From Spongilla lacustris (taxonomy: Eukaryota; Porifera; Demospongiae; Spongillida; Spongillidae), in contig OX442415.1 of assembly GCA_949361645.1 (NCBI GenBank), positions 15,376,331 through 15,440,330 on the forward strand: a stretch of 64,000 nt of DNA. The letters are read 5' to 3'. A program made the position numbers and the translations under genes. Positions 11,719-24,510 of this stretch are shown piece by piece. The notes beneath the pieces were generated by a model. It was not told the DNA's origin and searched no databases. It saw only the letters and a program-made list of their open reading frames with translations. Within the stretch, counting starts at the first letter, position 1; every line of letters begins with the position of its first letter.

Positions 11719-12044
11719 TATGGGACAGTGTCCAGCAAAATCGGGCTTGTGGGGTTATAATTTTATCACTATAAAAATTGCACTTTACACTTAACAGCAC
11801 ATCTTCGCAACGGTACAACCTTTTCCTTTCAAATTTCATACACTTGTTCTCACACAATTTCTCTCTGTGGAAATCGATTTTTGTAATCTACGTATTTTCC
11901 GTGCAGCGGGTACAGCATTCGTTAACCCCGCGGATGAGAAATCCACATTTCTCGAGGTGCGAGTGTTGAAAACGCGTCAAATTCGGAACATACATAGTGA
12001 AGTCCTGTAGCTATTGATTTGTTCAGATCGTTGATTTGTATATT
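11719..12044. repeat. solo tip of the large foldback family
   Basis: From TATGGGACAGTGTCCAGC to TTGATTTGTATATT this segment matches both ends of the 19731-35945 element (19731-20058 and the inverse of about 35620-35945). It ends abruptly where the G-rich array region begins. Its reading frame for the Cys-rich ORF has a stop, so this copy is degenerate. Confidence 0.8.
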
Positions 12045-12079
12045 GGGCTATTCCAGTTAATAAGTATACACCCCTACTG

Positions 12080-13870
12080 ATGACATAAAATTTGTGTCCT
12101 GGGGGGAATTTTAGAAAATTGTCTTGGGGATGCATCATAGCATAAAATCTCATGTCTTGGGGGGGGGGGGGGGGAGGGGGGGGGCGTAGTGTGGCTACAT
12201 CCTACATCATTGTCCTAGGGGTTGTGTACATATCATGTTGGATAATTATTGTTCTTGAGGGGGTAGTGTGGCTAGGGGGGGTTGTGTGGCTAGGGGGGGT
12301 AGTGTGGCAACATCACTTTATTATGGTGTTACATGTGTGTATAAATAATAATGTCTTGGGGGGGTAGAGTGGCTATGTCACTGTCCTAGGGGGTGTCTAT
12401 AAAAATGTCTTGGGGGGGGGGGTAGAGTGGCTATATGACTGTCCTAGGGGGTGTCTAAAATAAGTGTCTTGGGGGGGTTGAGTGGCTATGTCACTGTCCT
12501 AGGGGGTGTGCATAAAAATGTCTTGGGGGGGTAGAGTGGCTATATGACACTGTCCTAGGGGGTGTCTACAAAAAGTGTCTTGGGGGGGTTGAGTGGCTAT
12601 GTCAACGTCCTAGGGGTGTGTATAAATATTGTCTTGAGGGGGTATAGTTGCTATGTCACTGTCCTAGGGGGTGTGTATAAAAAATGTCTTGGGGGGGTAG
12701 AGTGTGGCTATATGACACTGTCCTAGGGGGTGTCTAAAAAAAGTGTCTTGGGGGGTGGGGTGTCTACAAAAAATGTCTTGGGGGGGTTGAGTGGCTATGT
12801 CACTGTCCTAGGGGGTGTCTAGAAAAGTGTCTTGGGGGGGGGGTAGGGTGGCTATGTCACTGTCCTAGGGGTGTCTACAAAAAGTGTCTTGGGGGGGGGT
12901 TGAGTGGCTATGTATCTGTTCTAGGGGGTGTCTACAAAAAGTGTCTTGGGGGGTTGAGTGGCTATGTCACTGTCCTAGGGGGTGTCTATAAAAAATGTCT
13001 TGGGGGGGGTAGGGTGGCTATGTCACTGTCCTAGGGGGTGTCTACAAAAAGTGTCTTGGGGGGGTTGAGTGGTATGTCACTGTCCTAGGGGAATGTCTAT
13101 AAAAAAATGTCTTGGGGGGGTAGGGTGGCTATGTTACTGTCCTAGGGGGTGTCTACAAAAAGTGTCTTGGGGGGGTTGAGTGGCTATGTGAACGTCCTAG
13201 GGGGTGTGTATAAATAATGTCTTAGGGGAGTAGAGTGGCTATGTCACTGCCCTAGCGGGTGTCTATAAAAAATGTCTTTGGGGGGTAGGGTGGTTATGTC
13301 ACTGTCCTAGGGGGTGTCTACAAAAAGTGTCTTGGGGGGGTTGACAATGATCAACAACGTGAGACATGGAAACAACACACATTATACAAACTTAACAATA
13401 AAGCCAATTTGGAAGACGTGTAAGAAGAACCATATACCAATACCTTCTGGAAAAATTCCTAAACATAATTTGGTAAAACTTATTGTTCAAAACCGTGGTG
13501 AAGAAATTCCTCCAACTGCAATATTGTATGCAGGTGACATAGAACATATTCCTAAAACTACTACTACTAATCATAAGTTTATAAATCATGTCTTGGGGGG
13601 GGGGGGGGGTTGACTCGGTAGAGTGGCTACATCACTGTCCTAGGGTGTGTGTGTATAAATCATGTCTTGGGGGGTACAATGACTACATCACCGTCCTATA
13701 GGGGGTGTGTGTATAAATCATGTCTTGGGGGGGTACAATGACTACATCACCGTCCTATAGGGGGTGTGTATTAATCATGTCTTGGGGGGGTAGAGTGACT
13801 ACATCACCGTCCTAGGGGGTGTGTATAAATCATGTCTTCGGGGGTAGAGTGGCTATAAATTATGTCTTGT
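12080..13870 (+). repeat. G-rich minisatellite, about 55-bp unit
   Basis: About 30 copies of a unit containing TGTCTTGGGGGGGT, then AGTGGCTATGTCACTGTCC and TAGGGGGTGTCTACAAAAA. The G runs vary from 5 to 12. Strand composition is strongly skewed (G on plus). Interrupted at 13344-13577 by unrelated sequence. Confidence 0.9.
13344..13577 (+). other. unrelated 234-bp insert inside the G-rich array
   Basis: This stretch lacks G runs, is AT-rich, and is open in a plus frame (part of a 99-codon ORF, 13314-13613) with ordinary-looking composition (IPSGKIPKHNLVKLIVQ). Both edges rejoin the repeat unit. It has no start or stop of its own and no recognised family. It could be a captured exon, a transposon scrap or a filler insertion. 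Confidence 0.5.
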
Positions 13871-14829
13871 AATAGTGTACATGCTTGCTGGCACGTTCGA
13901 CTATCCCATATCACATCTCAGACTACTTCAGAGCCCTTGCATCATACGTAGCAAGTGTTTGGCTGGGTACCAGACCGACTCCCCTAGCTTCATACGTGAT
14001 ACAGGGGCGGGTATGTGATACACCCTATGGAGGGGAGTGGGTCCTACCTGCCTCTTTCCGTATCAGTCTCCCTAAAGTCACAGGGTTGACCCAGGAGGAA
14101 TCCCATGTAACAGCCGACCCCTCCCCCAAGCCCAACCCCCGCTGATATGCACCTTCTCTCAGATAACATGATAAAAATTTGATTCAAACAGCAAACATTC
14201 TAAAAGCATGTGCAGTCCAAATTCTGTTGTTGTAGAGCATTTCAAAATGATACAGCATCTCTGAACAGAATGGAAGAGAAAATATGTAAATAAAAATGAT
14301 ACCACCATTGCCTTCAAATCCTATATACCATCAAAACTCAGAGAGAATGTTGTAACATGTGAAATCACAAAGGCTTGCTCTTAAGTGAGCAATTGAAGAG
14401 CATTTTAAAAATGAATCTTTCTCAGTGCCAAAGGAGGGAATATATATAACTTGAAGTTTGGGGGTAACCACAGTATGTGTACTAAGCCCTCCACCCTCCA
14501 CCCCCACACTAAGCCCTCTACCCTCCACCCTCACCGAAAAAAGGCTCATGTTTTGAACAAGGGTACTGTTGTGATCTCGAGCACTGCTGCACTTTTTGCT
14601 TTGAGGGCATTATTTGTTTCCATATATGTTGAACAGGTACACACTAGCATTAATGATTACGATGATACGAGCCACTTTATTGTGGGAGCGGAGGGGGGGC
14701 CCTTAGTATATGCACTTTACGGTAAGTGTACATGTAACACATGCACAAGCCCAGATATGTACAACAATCTTGCTTCACAGACACAACACAGAGACACACA
14801 CTAACAGACATATGAACACCACAACATAA
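13871..14829. other. no gene recognised
   Basis: Mixed sequence. Near 14366-14400 it holds a copy of the GGCTTGCTCTTA..TGAGCAAT motif that recurs through 14.8-18 kb. A CCCTCCACCCTCCAC tandem lies near 14489-14535. Confidence 0.4.
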
Positions 14830-16860
14830 AGAGTGGGCATGCTTTTATGCAAGCTGGGAGGATTGTAAAATGGATTGAAATTGAAACATAACATAGCATC
14901 ACTGGTTCAACCACAAGAAGTGCATACATGTAAGTACAATTACAAGTACAGCTCTGTTAAAACAAACATGCACACACCCAGCAGACACATACACACCCAG
15001 CAAACACATACCCAACAGACACATACACCCCCACATACACACATACACACTTCACACCCAACAGACACATACACACCCAACACACACATACACACCCAAC
15101 AGACACATACACACCCCCACATACACATACACACCCAACAGACACATACATGTACACACCCCCACATACACACTTCACACCCAACAGACACATACACACC
15201 CCCAACACACATACACACCCCCACATACACACTTCACACCCAACAGACACATACACACACCCAACAGACACATACACCCCCACATACACATACACACACC
15301 CAGCAGACACATACACCCCCAACAGACACATACACACACCCAACAGACACATACACACCCCCACATACACACTTCACACCCAACAGACACATACACACCC
15401 AACAGACACATACACACCCCCACATACACACATACACATTTCACACCCAACAGACACATACACACACCCAACAGACACATACACACCCCCAACAAACACA
15501 TACACCCCCACATACACACACCCAACTGACACATACACACACCCAACTGACACATACACACACCCAACTGACACATACACACCGAACAGACATATATACA
15601 AACCCAACAGAGTCAGAGACACATATAAATATAACAAAGAGTGAGCTTGCTCTTAATTTATGTGAGCAATGGATGATGGATTTACATAACATACGTTTAG
15701 TCAGTGCCAAGGAGTTCATACAGTTGGGTATGTTTTTATCACACAGGGGATTACAGACTGAAGAGAATGGAAGGGGGAGTAGGGTCATGGAGATAAAAAC
15801 TACATAGACAGAAGTGTACACATAACAGTTAAAACTAGATATGCATTGCTACACACATGCTAAACACACACAGAAGCACCGAAACAGATACATGTACACA
15901 TAGACGAGTGGGCATGCTCTTATGCAAGCTGGGAGGATTGTAAAATGGATTGAAATTGAAACATAACATAGCATCACTGGTTCAACCACTAGAAGTGCAT
16001 ACATGTAAGTACAATTACAAGTACAGCTCTGTTAAAACAAACATGCACACACCCAACAGACACATACACACCCAGCAAACACATACCCAACAGACACATA
16101 CACCCCCACATACACACTTCACACTCAACAGACACATACACCCCCACATACACACCCAACAGACACATATACACACCCAACAGACACATACACACACCCA
16201 ACAGACACATACACACACCCAACAGACACATACACACACCCAACAGACACATACACACACCCAACAGACACATACACACCCCCACATACACACCACACCC
16301 AACAGACACATACACCCCCACATACACACATACACACTTCACACCCAACAGACACATACACACACCCAACAGACACATGCACCCCCCACATACACATACA
16401 TGTACACACACCCAACAGACACATACACACACCCAACAGACACATACACACCCCCACATACATATACACACTTCACACCAAACAGACACATACACACACC
16501 CAACAGACACATACACACCCCCAACAGACACATACACACCCAACAGACATATACACACACCCAACAGAGTCAGAGACACATATAAATATAACAAAGAGTG
16601 AGCTTGCTCTTAATTTATGTGAGCAATGGATGATGGATATACGTTTAGTCAGTGCCAAGGAGTTCATACAGTTGGGTAAGTTTTTATCACACAGGGGATT
16701 ACAGACTGAAGAGAATGGACGGGGGAGTAGGGTCATGGTGATAAAAACTACATAGACAGAAGTGTACACATAACAGTTAAAACTAGATATGCATTGCTAC
16801 ACACATGCTAAACACACACAGAAGCACCGAAACAGATACATGTACACATAGACGTAAGAG
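14830..16860 (+). repeat. direct duplication of about 1 kb, each copy carrying a CA-rich minisatellite
   Basis: Unit 1 (about 14830-15905) and unit 2 (about 15906-16860) share flanks: GAGTGGGCATGC..ATGCAAGCTGGGAGG at the start and a tail including AGTCAGAGACACATATAAAT and ACTAGATATGCATTGC. Within each lies an array of roughly 19-bp units (ACACACCCAACAGACACAT), at about 14968-15610 and 16043-16570. The long Thr/His frames on plus and the Cys/Val/Gly frames on minus are repeat artefacts and not proteins. Confidence 0.85.
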
Positions 16861-17310
16861 TTAGCTTGCTCGTTGTCAGATATGGGGCCTGGTGGCGCTA
16901 GCTATCTCCAAGGTGGCGCTTCAGTGGTTTCTGGCCACAATGACCACAAGCTACATGGGAGTTTAAACCTTTATGGCTTCCAAATCTGTTGTGGGTATTG
17001 CTAACTACATGAAGTTGTAAGTTTCTAACTTCGTCCCAGCTAACATTTCGCTTCAATCATGAGAAAGATGCAGTGCAATAAACCTCTTATCTGAGTGAAT
17101 CATTTCTTATCAGTTCCGGAATAGCACTTTTGTAAGGTTCAAGTGTGCGTTATCTACATGTATGTCTGAGCTTTCTAAACGTTGGCAATTTTACTACATT
17201 GTAGGTATTCGATGGCTCTATCCAAATACTCTAGCTAAAGTCCAATTGATTCTACATGTACAGTACATCAGCAATTGTAGAATAGCTTATTGTACTCATG
17301 ACAGACACTT
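16861..17310. other. no gene recognised
   Basis: Single-copy-looking DNA beginning with another AGCTTGCTC motif. No ORF or repeat of note. Confidence 0.4.
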
Positions 17311-17344
17311 CCTACATAGTACCTACATGCACTAACATGTAGAA

Positions 17345-17625
17345 GAATAAACTGCCTAAGGAGGTTGGGTAAACCAGATGATCAATGTTCAGGATAGAAC
17401 AACCACAGTAACCACAAAGACAGATGTAACAGTTAAACAGATACACGTATGCAACACTATCTTGCACACAACACAACAGGACAATCACAAACGCACAACA
17501 CACACGCACACACACAGCATGTACAGAGGCAGACACACAAATGTACAGACACAAACAAACGCATAACAAAGACATGCACATGTACAAGCACGCACGCGAA
17601 CACACACACACACACACACGCACAC

Positions 17626-17677
<52 letters not shown>

Positions 17678-17885
17678 ATAACATGAAGCTTGCTCTTTGT
17701 GAAAATGGATCCAAAAGAAACATGCATAGTAGAGCAAACTGCCCAAGGAGGTTGGGTAAACCAGATGATCAATGTGATAGAACAACCACAGTAAGATGCA
17801 CAAGTTACAGTTTTAAAAGACAGTCTCAACACAAAAGCACGCGGAAAAACAGGAAACAAGAAACACCACACTGACAGATATGCAC
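17345..17885 (+). repeat. (CA)n microsatellite between two copies of a short repeat
   Basis: The sequence AACTGCC-AAGGAGGTTGGG followed by TAAACCAGATGATCAATGT occurs at about 17350-17390 and 17739-17780, each followed by ATAGAACAACCACAGTAA. Between them, about 17598-17675 is nearly pure CA. Open frames here are repeat products. Confidence 0.75.
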
Positions 17886-17889
17886 ACTA

Positions 17890-18810
17890 TAGAGGCTTGC
17901 TCTTATTGAGCACTTTATAAAATGGATTGAAAGGAAACAGACAGGTACAAGAACACATGTTTTGTCAGTGCACAAGGAGTATGTAATGCTTAAGTCAACC
18001 AGTAGCAGTGAGTGCTTACCTTTGTGAGCTGAATGTCTCTGGAGTCTATCCTGTGCCATTGTAGTGTACTATTCAATACCAGCAGTACCTTTCCTATTTC
18101 CTGATGTCACCTGACATGCCATCATGCCCAAGCAATTGATGGAGAGTGGGCTTTTGGTTCAGAGGAAAAAGTTGGTGAGATGATCATATCTCCTGGAGAT
18201 ATAGATGTATACATTTGAACAGTTTAGCAAAGTTAATAATAACCTTAGTGACTGGCATAAAGGATACAACAAGTATTAGTTAAGTGGCTTTTTTAATCTA
18301 CATACATGTCTCTCTTCTTTAATGACAGTACAATAATACTTCAATGGGTATTAATAACAGACAAGGGCAATAAAAATACTCTTTTTTGGATACTCCTACT
18401 AGAAAATTACATCTCACTTTTTAAAATTATAGTGCCCATTCATCTAGAAACTGTAAGTTTTTAACAACACAGCACAGAGAATTCCTCGCAGAACTGTACC
18501 TTTAGCCACAATACCAGGCTGGATCATGCCCAAGCTGATTACGAGTACTGAGTACTGGAACGGACATATATGAAGTATAAAACTGCATGTATAAGAATGA
18601 TTAGAATAACATGAGGAATGACACCCAGAGAAACGCACATGCCTCAGAACTTTGTTCCGTTGACGAATTCACGTGCACCCCCCGGCCAGCAGAGACAGCA
18701 CTCTGTTGAGGGTGCATGACCTGGTTCCTTTCAATGGGGGTGCCGCAGCATACCGGAAAGGCAACTTGCACCTTGTTATGAGGAGCTTCCCCATCACAAC
18801 AATCCATCAG
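17890..18810. other. no gene recognised
   Basis: Starts with another AGGCTTGCTCTTA..TGAGCACTTTA motif copy with an ATGGATTGAAA follow-on. A minus-strand frame at 18601-18843 has plausible composition but no start, splice or family evidence. Confidence 0.35.
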
Positions 18811-19062
18811 AGGACACACCCACACAGTACTCACCCCACCCACCTACACAGTAACCTCTTCTCCACCCACCCACATAGTCCACATACCCACACACTATTC
18901 CTCACACACCCACACAGTATATGTAACCTCTTACCCCCACACACACAGTAACCTCTTCCCCCCACACACGTGCAGTAACCTCTTTCCCCCCCCCCCCCCA
19001 CAAACAGTAACCTCTTTCCCCCCACCCACACACCGTAACCTCTTCCCCACACACCCACACAG
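18811..19062. repeat. CACACAGTAACCTCTTCCC minisatellite
   Basis: About nine variable copies of a 20-30 bp unit CCCACACACAGTAACCTCTTCC with C runs. Confidence 0.8.
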
Positions 19063-19229
19063 CAGGCATGTATCCATAGAAGTCTCAGCATTGTCCAGAA
19101 ACCCCACCCCACCCCCCCTTACAATTTAAATTTTATCATGTAAGTGAGGAAACCCCCTTCTTGCTCGTATTTGGTGAATCGTAAGGCTCGTATTGCGAGG
19201 GCCCCCCTTTGCTGGTCAGCCCCGGCCTT

Positions 19230-19253
19230 GGGGGGGGGGGGGGGGGGGGGGGG
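19230..19253. repeat. poly(G) tract, 24 bp
   Basis: Uninterrupted G run, followed by C runs at about 19300-19312 and 19347-19364 that could pair with it. Confidence 0.95.
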
Positions 19254-19698
19254 CAACGGCTGCCCCTCCCATGGCAAATGAAATGCCGCCACCCTTGCCC
19301 CCCCCCCCCCCCAGATTTTGTATAGAGCCCTAAACGGACTGCAAACCCCCCCCCCCCCCCCCCCTTTCTCCCAGCTCATATATCAATTAATGTACAAAGT
19401 TGGAACCCCCCCTTCTGAAATCCTGCTGCTACCCCATATGTACATATATACATGCTGCACTAGCAGTTACACATGTACATATATATATATAACACATAAG
19501 TACATAGAATGTATGTAACTTAACTTTTCAGTTTGTGCATGTCACTGTGCAAAAAGTTAGTTATAGGATAGTGGATATGTATGCGTATATTTGAGGAATG
19601 CTCAAAATATAACCTGTGTAGTATATTTAAAGTGTACGACCGCGTATATTTGAGAATCCGCAAGTGTCAAATACGTCACCGTTTATATAAGCACACCT

Positions 19699-20007
19699 TC
19701 AAAATATACGATAGTGTACTCCTAAGAGTATATGGGACAGTGTCCAGCAAAATCGGGCTTGTGGGGTTATAATTTTATCACTATAAAAATTGCACGTTGT
19801 ACTACGCAACACATCTTCGCAACGGTACAACCTTTTCTTTTCAAATTTCGTACACTTGTTCCCACACCATTTCTCTCTGTGGAAATCGATTTTTGTAATC
19901 AACGTATTTTCCGTGCAGCGGGTGCAGCATTTGTTAACCCCGCGGGTTAGAAATCCACATTTCTCGAGGTGCGAGTGTTGAAAATGCGTCAAATTCGGAA
20001 CATACAT
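19699..20007 (-). CDS. Cys-rich ORF at the foldback tip, pointing outward
   Basis: The ATG at 20007 opens a 102-codon frame with about ten cysteines, many paired (NKCCTRC, KWCGNKC, YRCED, ARFCWTLSH). It runs out past the element tip. The same frame is recognisable at the other tip (from 35671, plus, with a 1-nt deletion at the KFERK position) and in the solo tip at 11719-12044 (with a stop). The upstream 250 bp in each tip is conserved and includes an ATATAAAT word about 160 bp before the ATG, a possible TATA box. Paired cysteines hint at a zinc-binding or secreted peptide. No family is recognised, and conservation may only reflect shared terminal DNA. Confidence 0.3.
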   Translation of the reverse strand: MYVPNLTHFQHSHLEKCGFLTRGVNKCCTRCTENTLITKIDFHREKWCGNKCTKFEKKRLYRCEDVLRSTTCNFYSDKIITPQARFCWTLSHILLGVHYRIF

Positions 20008-20499
20008 AGTGAAGTCCTGTAGCTATTGATTTGTTCAGATCGTTGATTTGTATATTATCCGTTACGGTAATATGGCAGTGCAAAGTTAGTGCATATTTCC
20101 CGCTCCATTCGCGCCACCAATGTATCTTAACGCGCTTCCCGTTCTTCCGAGCACATGAATATGCAATTTATATCTGGCTCCGCCTATTCTCCGCCCCAAA
20201 GACCCAGTACCACTTTTGCTTGCTGGAAATTAAAGTGGAAACAATCTCGTTACGGCTGGCTTTGACTTTACAACTAGCGATTAGCGAAGTAAAGTTAACA
20301 AGTAATTGAGGCGATCGTGCAATGCACGTGAACTCTCGTGCCAACTCGGTACGTACGCACTCATAGCCACATTATAATACATCGCAGACATCAGGAGGGT
20401 GGTGATTGATTCATTTAGGAAAAGGCTTTCCGGGGACAAGTACGATTGCTAAGCCTTACTGTATACTACATGTACTATAAGTCTTGCTGCCTTCTTTGC

Positions 20500-23400
20500 A
20501 CAACGTTAGCAACACAAACTAGTGCTATGGTGCAGTGCCAGTTATAAGAAGTGCTGTTACTGTGCTTGTAAAGTAGTGCTATGGTGTTGTGCATGTGAAG
20601 TAGTGCTATTGTGCAGTACCCGTTATGGTGCTGAAGTAGTGCCATGGGTGAAGTAGTGCTATGGTGCTGATTGTGTAGTGCTATGGCACTCTGCATTTAT
20701 GAAGCAGAGTGCCTCTGTGTGACGTAGTGCTATGGTGCAGTACTAGTGAAGTAGTGCCATTGTTCTGTGCTTGTGAAGTAGTGCTATGGTGCTGATTGCA
20801 TATTGATATGGTGCAGTGCTTGTGACGTAGTACTATTGTGCAGTGCTTGTGACGTAGTGCTATGGTGCAGTGCTTGTGACGTAGTGCTATGGTGCAGTGC
20901 TTGTGACTTAGTGCTATGGTGCAGTGCTTGTGCGAGGAAGCAAGGGCCATGGGGGCCATTACCCTCATTTTATTGTCATAGGGGGGCATTGCCCCCCTCC
21001 CCCTCACCTTTATTCAGTACGATCTATACACCATCCTAAAATTTATGTCAGGTCCTCAGCCTATAGACACATTTATTTGTACCCCCCACTTTTAAATACC
21101 TTACTACACACCTGATGGTGGCACCGTGCTTCTGAAGTAGTGCTATGGTGCTATGCTTGCTGTGGTGCTTATTGTGTAGTGCTATGGTGCTGCACTTATC
21201 AAGTAGTGATATTGTGCAGTGCTAAGCAATGCTATGGTGCTAAGCAATGCTATGGTGCTGTGTTTGTGAAGCATGTGAAGTAGTGCTATGGTGTTGTGCA
21301 TGTGAAGTAGTGCCATCCCTATTATGGTGCTGAAGTAATGCCATGGGTGAAGTTTGTGTGCTGATTGTGTAGTGCTATGGTGCTGATTGTGTAGTGCTAT
21401 GGTGCTGATTTTGTGGTGCTATGGTGCCATGGTATGTGCTATGCTTGTGAAGTACAGTGTAGTGCTAGGGTGTTGATTGTGTAGTGCTATGGTGCTGATT
21501 ATGCAGTGCTATGGTGCTGCATTTATGAAGTAGTGCTATGGTGCAGTGTTTTTGAAGTACATGTAATGCTACAGGTCAGTGGCATAGGACGTATGAGTAC
21601 CATTGGGGCCATAGCCCCCCTCCACCCCCCTCCACCAGTACCATATATAAATGGAGGGGGGGGGGGGGGTGCTACACGCTGTCCTAAAAATCCGATCTCT
21701 CCCCCCTCCCCCCCTCGGCCTATAGACATGCTCATTTATTTGCACCCCCACCTTCCTACACGCCCGATGGTGAAGTAGTGCCTTGGTGCTATACTAGTGA
21801 AGTAGTGTTGTGGTGTTTATTGTGTAGTGCAATGGTGTTACATTTATGAAGTAGTGCTGTGGTTTGTGAAGTAGTGCTATGGTGCAGTGTTTGTTCAGAA
21901 GTAGTGCTACGGTGCAGTGCTTGTGACGTAGTGCTATGGTGCAGTGCTTGTGACGTAGTGCTATGGTGCAGTGCTTGTGCGAGGAGGCAAGGGCCATGGG
22001 GGCCTTTGCCTCCATTTTATTGTCATAGGGGGGCATTGCCCCCCTCCCCCCTCACCTTTATTCTGTATGATGTATAAAAGTATAAATGGAGGGGGGAGTG
22101 GGGGGGGGGGGGGGAAGTGCTATACACCATCCTAAAATTTCTGAGTCAGGTCCTCAACCTATAGACACGCTTATTTATTTGTACCCCCCACCTTTAAATA
22201 CCTTCCTACACACCTGATGGTGGCACTGTGCGTCTGAAGTAGTGCTATGGTGCTATGCTTGTGAAGTGGTGCCTATTGTGTAGTGCTATGGTGCTGTGTT
22301 TGTGAAGCATGTGAAGTAGTGCCATCCCTGTTTAGTGCTGAAGTAGTGCCATGGGTGAAGTAGTGCTATGGTGCTGATTGTGTAGTGCTATGGTGCTGAT
22401 TGTGTAGTGCTATGGTGCTGATTGTGTAGTGCTATGGTGCTGATTGTGTAGTGCTATGGTGCTGATTGTGTAGTGCTATGGTGCTGATTGTGTAGTGCTA
22501 TGGTGCTGATTGTGTAGTGCTATGGTGCCGATTGTGTAGTGCTATGGTGCCGATTGTGTAGTGCCATGGTGCTGATTGTGTAGTGCTGTGGTGCCGATTG
22601 TGTAGTGGTATGGTGCAGTGCTTGTGAAGTAGTGCTTTGGTGCTGATTGTGCAGTGCTATGGTGCTGCATTTATGACATGATATGGTGCAGTGTTTGTGA
22701 AGTAGTGCTATGGTCAATGGCATAAGAAGTATGGGGGCCATTGGGACCATAGCCCCCCCCCCCCCCCCCCCCTGTCCCTCCATAGTACCATGTATAAGAG
22801 TATAAATGGAGGGGGGAGGGGGGTGCCACACACCATCCTAAACATAGGTCAGATCTCTCCCCCCTACCCCCTCGGCCTATAGACATGCTCATTTATTTGC
22901 ACCCCCACCTTCCTACACGCCTGATGGTGCTGTCCTTCTGAAGTAGTGCCTTGGCGCTATACTAGTAAAGTAGTGTTGTGGTGCTTATTGTGTAGTGCTA
23001 TGGTGCTGCACTTATCAAGTAGTGATATTGTGCAGTGCTAAGCAATGCTATGGTGCTGTGTTTGTGAAGCATGTGAAGTAGTGCTATGGTGTTGTGCATG
23101 TGAAGTAGTGCCATCCCTATTATGGTGCTGAAGTAATGCCATGGGTGAAGTATGTGTGCTGATTGTGTAGTGCTATGGTGCTGATTGTGTAGTGCCATGG
23201 TGCTGATTGTGTAGTGCCATGGTGCCATGGTATGTGCTATGCTTGTGAAGTACAGTGTAGTGGTGCTATGGTGCTGATTGTGTAATGCTATGTGTAGTGT
23301 TATGGTGCTGATTGTGTAGTGCAGTGCATGTGAAGTAGTGCCATCCCTGTTATGGTGCTGAAGTAGTGCCATGGGTGAATTATGTGTGCTGATTGTGTAG

Positions 23401-24510
23401 TGCTATGGTGCCATGGTATGTGCTATGCTTGTGAAGTACAGTGTAGTGTTGCTATGGTGCTGATTGTGCAGTACTATGGTGCTGATATGGTGCTGATTGT
23501 GTAGTGCTATGGTGCCATTGTGTAGTGGTATGATGCAGTGCTTGTGAAGTAGTGCTACGGTGCTAAAAGTGTAATGCTATGGTGTTGAAGTAGTGCTATG
23601 GTGCTAAGCGTGTAATGCTATGGTGTTGAAGTAGTGCTATGGTGCTGTGCCTGTGAAGTAATGCTATGGTGCTGATTGTGTAGTGCTATGGTGCTGCATT
23701 TATGACATAGTGCTATGGTCAGTGGCAAAGGAAGTATGGGGGCCATTGGGACCCCCTCCACAGTGTGAAATAGTGCTATGGTGCAGTCCCTGTGATGTTG
23801 TGCTATGGTGCTGTGCCTGTGAAGTAGTGCTATGGTGCTTGTGAAGTGCTTTTTTAAAAAACATACATGTTCAAGCTGGGAAATTTGTTGGTGTACATGT
23901 ATTTGTATTTGAATATGAACACTTACCATTCAGCTGGTATGTGAACACTATTACCATTCAGTCTATGTAAACTTTCCAGTGGCCCAGTCCTGCCATAATC
24001 TGTAGTGATAGGTTAACAATATTATTCACTGCCACCATATGCAAGGCTTCCAAAGCTGCTTCTGTGAAGGACTGATCTTGTACTGTGTGAGCTCTTTTTT
24101 TGCACCCCCCAACTTTATATACCTTCCTTCGCACCTGTTAGTGCCTTGGTGCTATGCTTATGAAGTAGTGCTATGGTGCTTGCTATGGTGCTGTTTTATC
24201 AGGAAGTGCTATTTTGCAGTGCTATTGTTGCAGTGCCTGTGAAGCAGTGCTATGGTGCAGTGCCTGTTAAGTTGTGCTATGGTGCAGTGCCTGTTAAGTT
24301 GTGCTATGGTGCAGTGCCTGTTAAGTTGTGCTATGGTGCAGTGCTTGTGAAGTCGTGCTATGGTGCAGTGCCTGTTAAGTTGTGCTATACTGCAGTGCTT
24401 GTGAAGTAGTGCTATGGTGCAGTGCCTGTTAAGTTGTGCTATACAGCAGTGCTTGTGAAGTAGTGCTATGGTGCTGTGCCTGTGAAAAAGCACTTCACAG
24501 GCACAGCACC
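20500..24510 (+). repeat. left-arm minisatellite, GTAGTGCTATGGTGC units
   Basis: Units of about 21-22 bp (GATTGTGTAGTGCTATGGTGCT, less regular variants with GCTTGTGAAGTAGTGC). The most homogeneous stretch is 22370-22620. Blocks of about 200 bp with a GGGGGGCATTGCCCCCC hairpin and a TATAGACA..TTTATTTGTACCCCCC tail interrupt it at about 20930, 21585, 21985 and 22725, giving a higher-order structure mirrored in the right arm. Confidence 0.9.

Noticed and set aside
14875..16585. Long Thr/His/Pro (plus) and Cys/Val/Gly (minus) frames
   Set aside because: All are translations of ACACACCCAACAGACACAT repeats on both strands and in several frames; the periodic unit explains them fully.
17312..17874. 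Cys/Val-rich and His/Thr-rich frames of up to 163 codons
   Set aside because: Their bulk is a (CA)n/(TG)n microsatellite; the remaining flanks are a short direct repeat.
20475..20696. Small His/Ser/Thr-rich protein with an identical copy at 28560-28781
   Set aside because: Identity comes from the inverted arms of the giant foldback, and the sequence is minisatellite with no coding signature.
22370..22620. Regular 22-bp repeats that could suggest a CRISPR-like array
   Set aside because: The units are contiguous with no unique spacers, the organism is eukaryotic, and the pattern is a plain minisatellite in a foldback arm.
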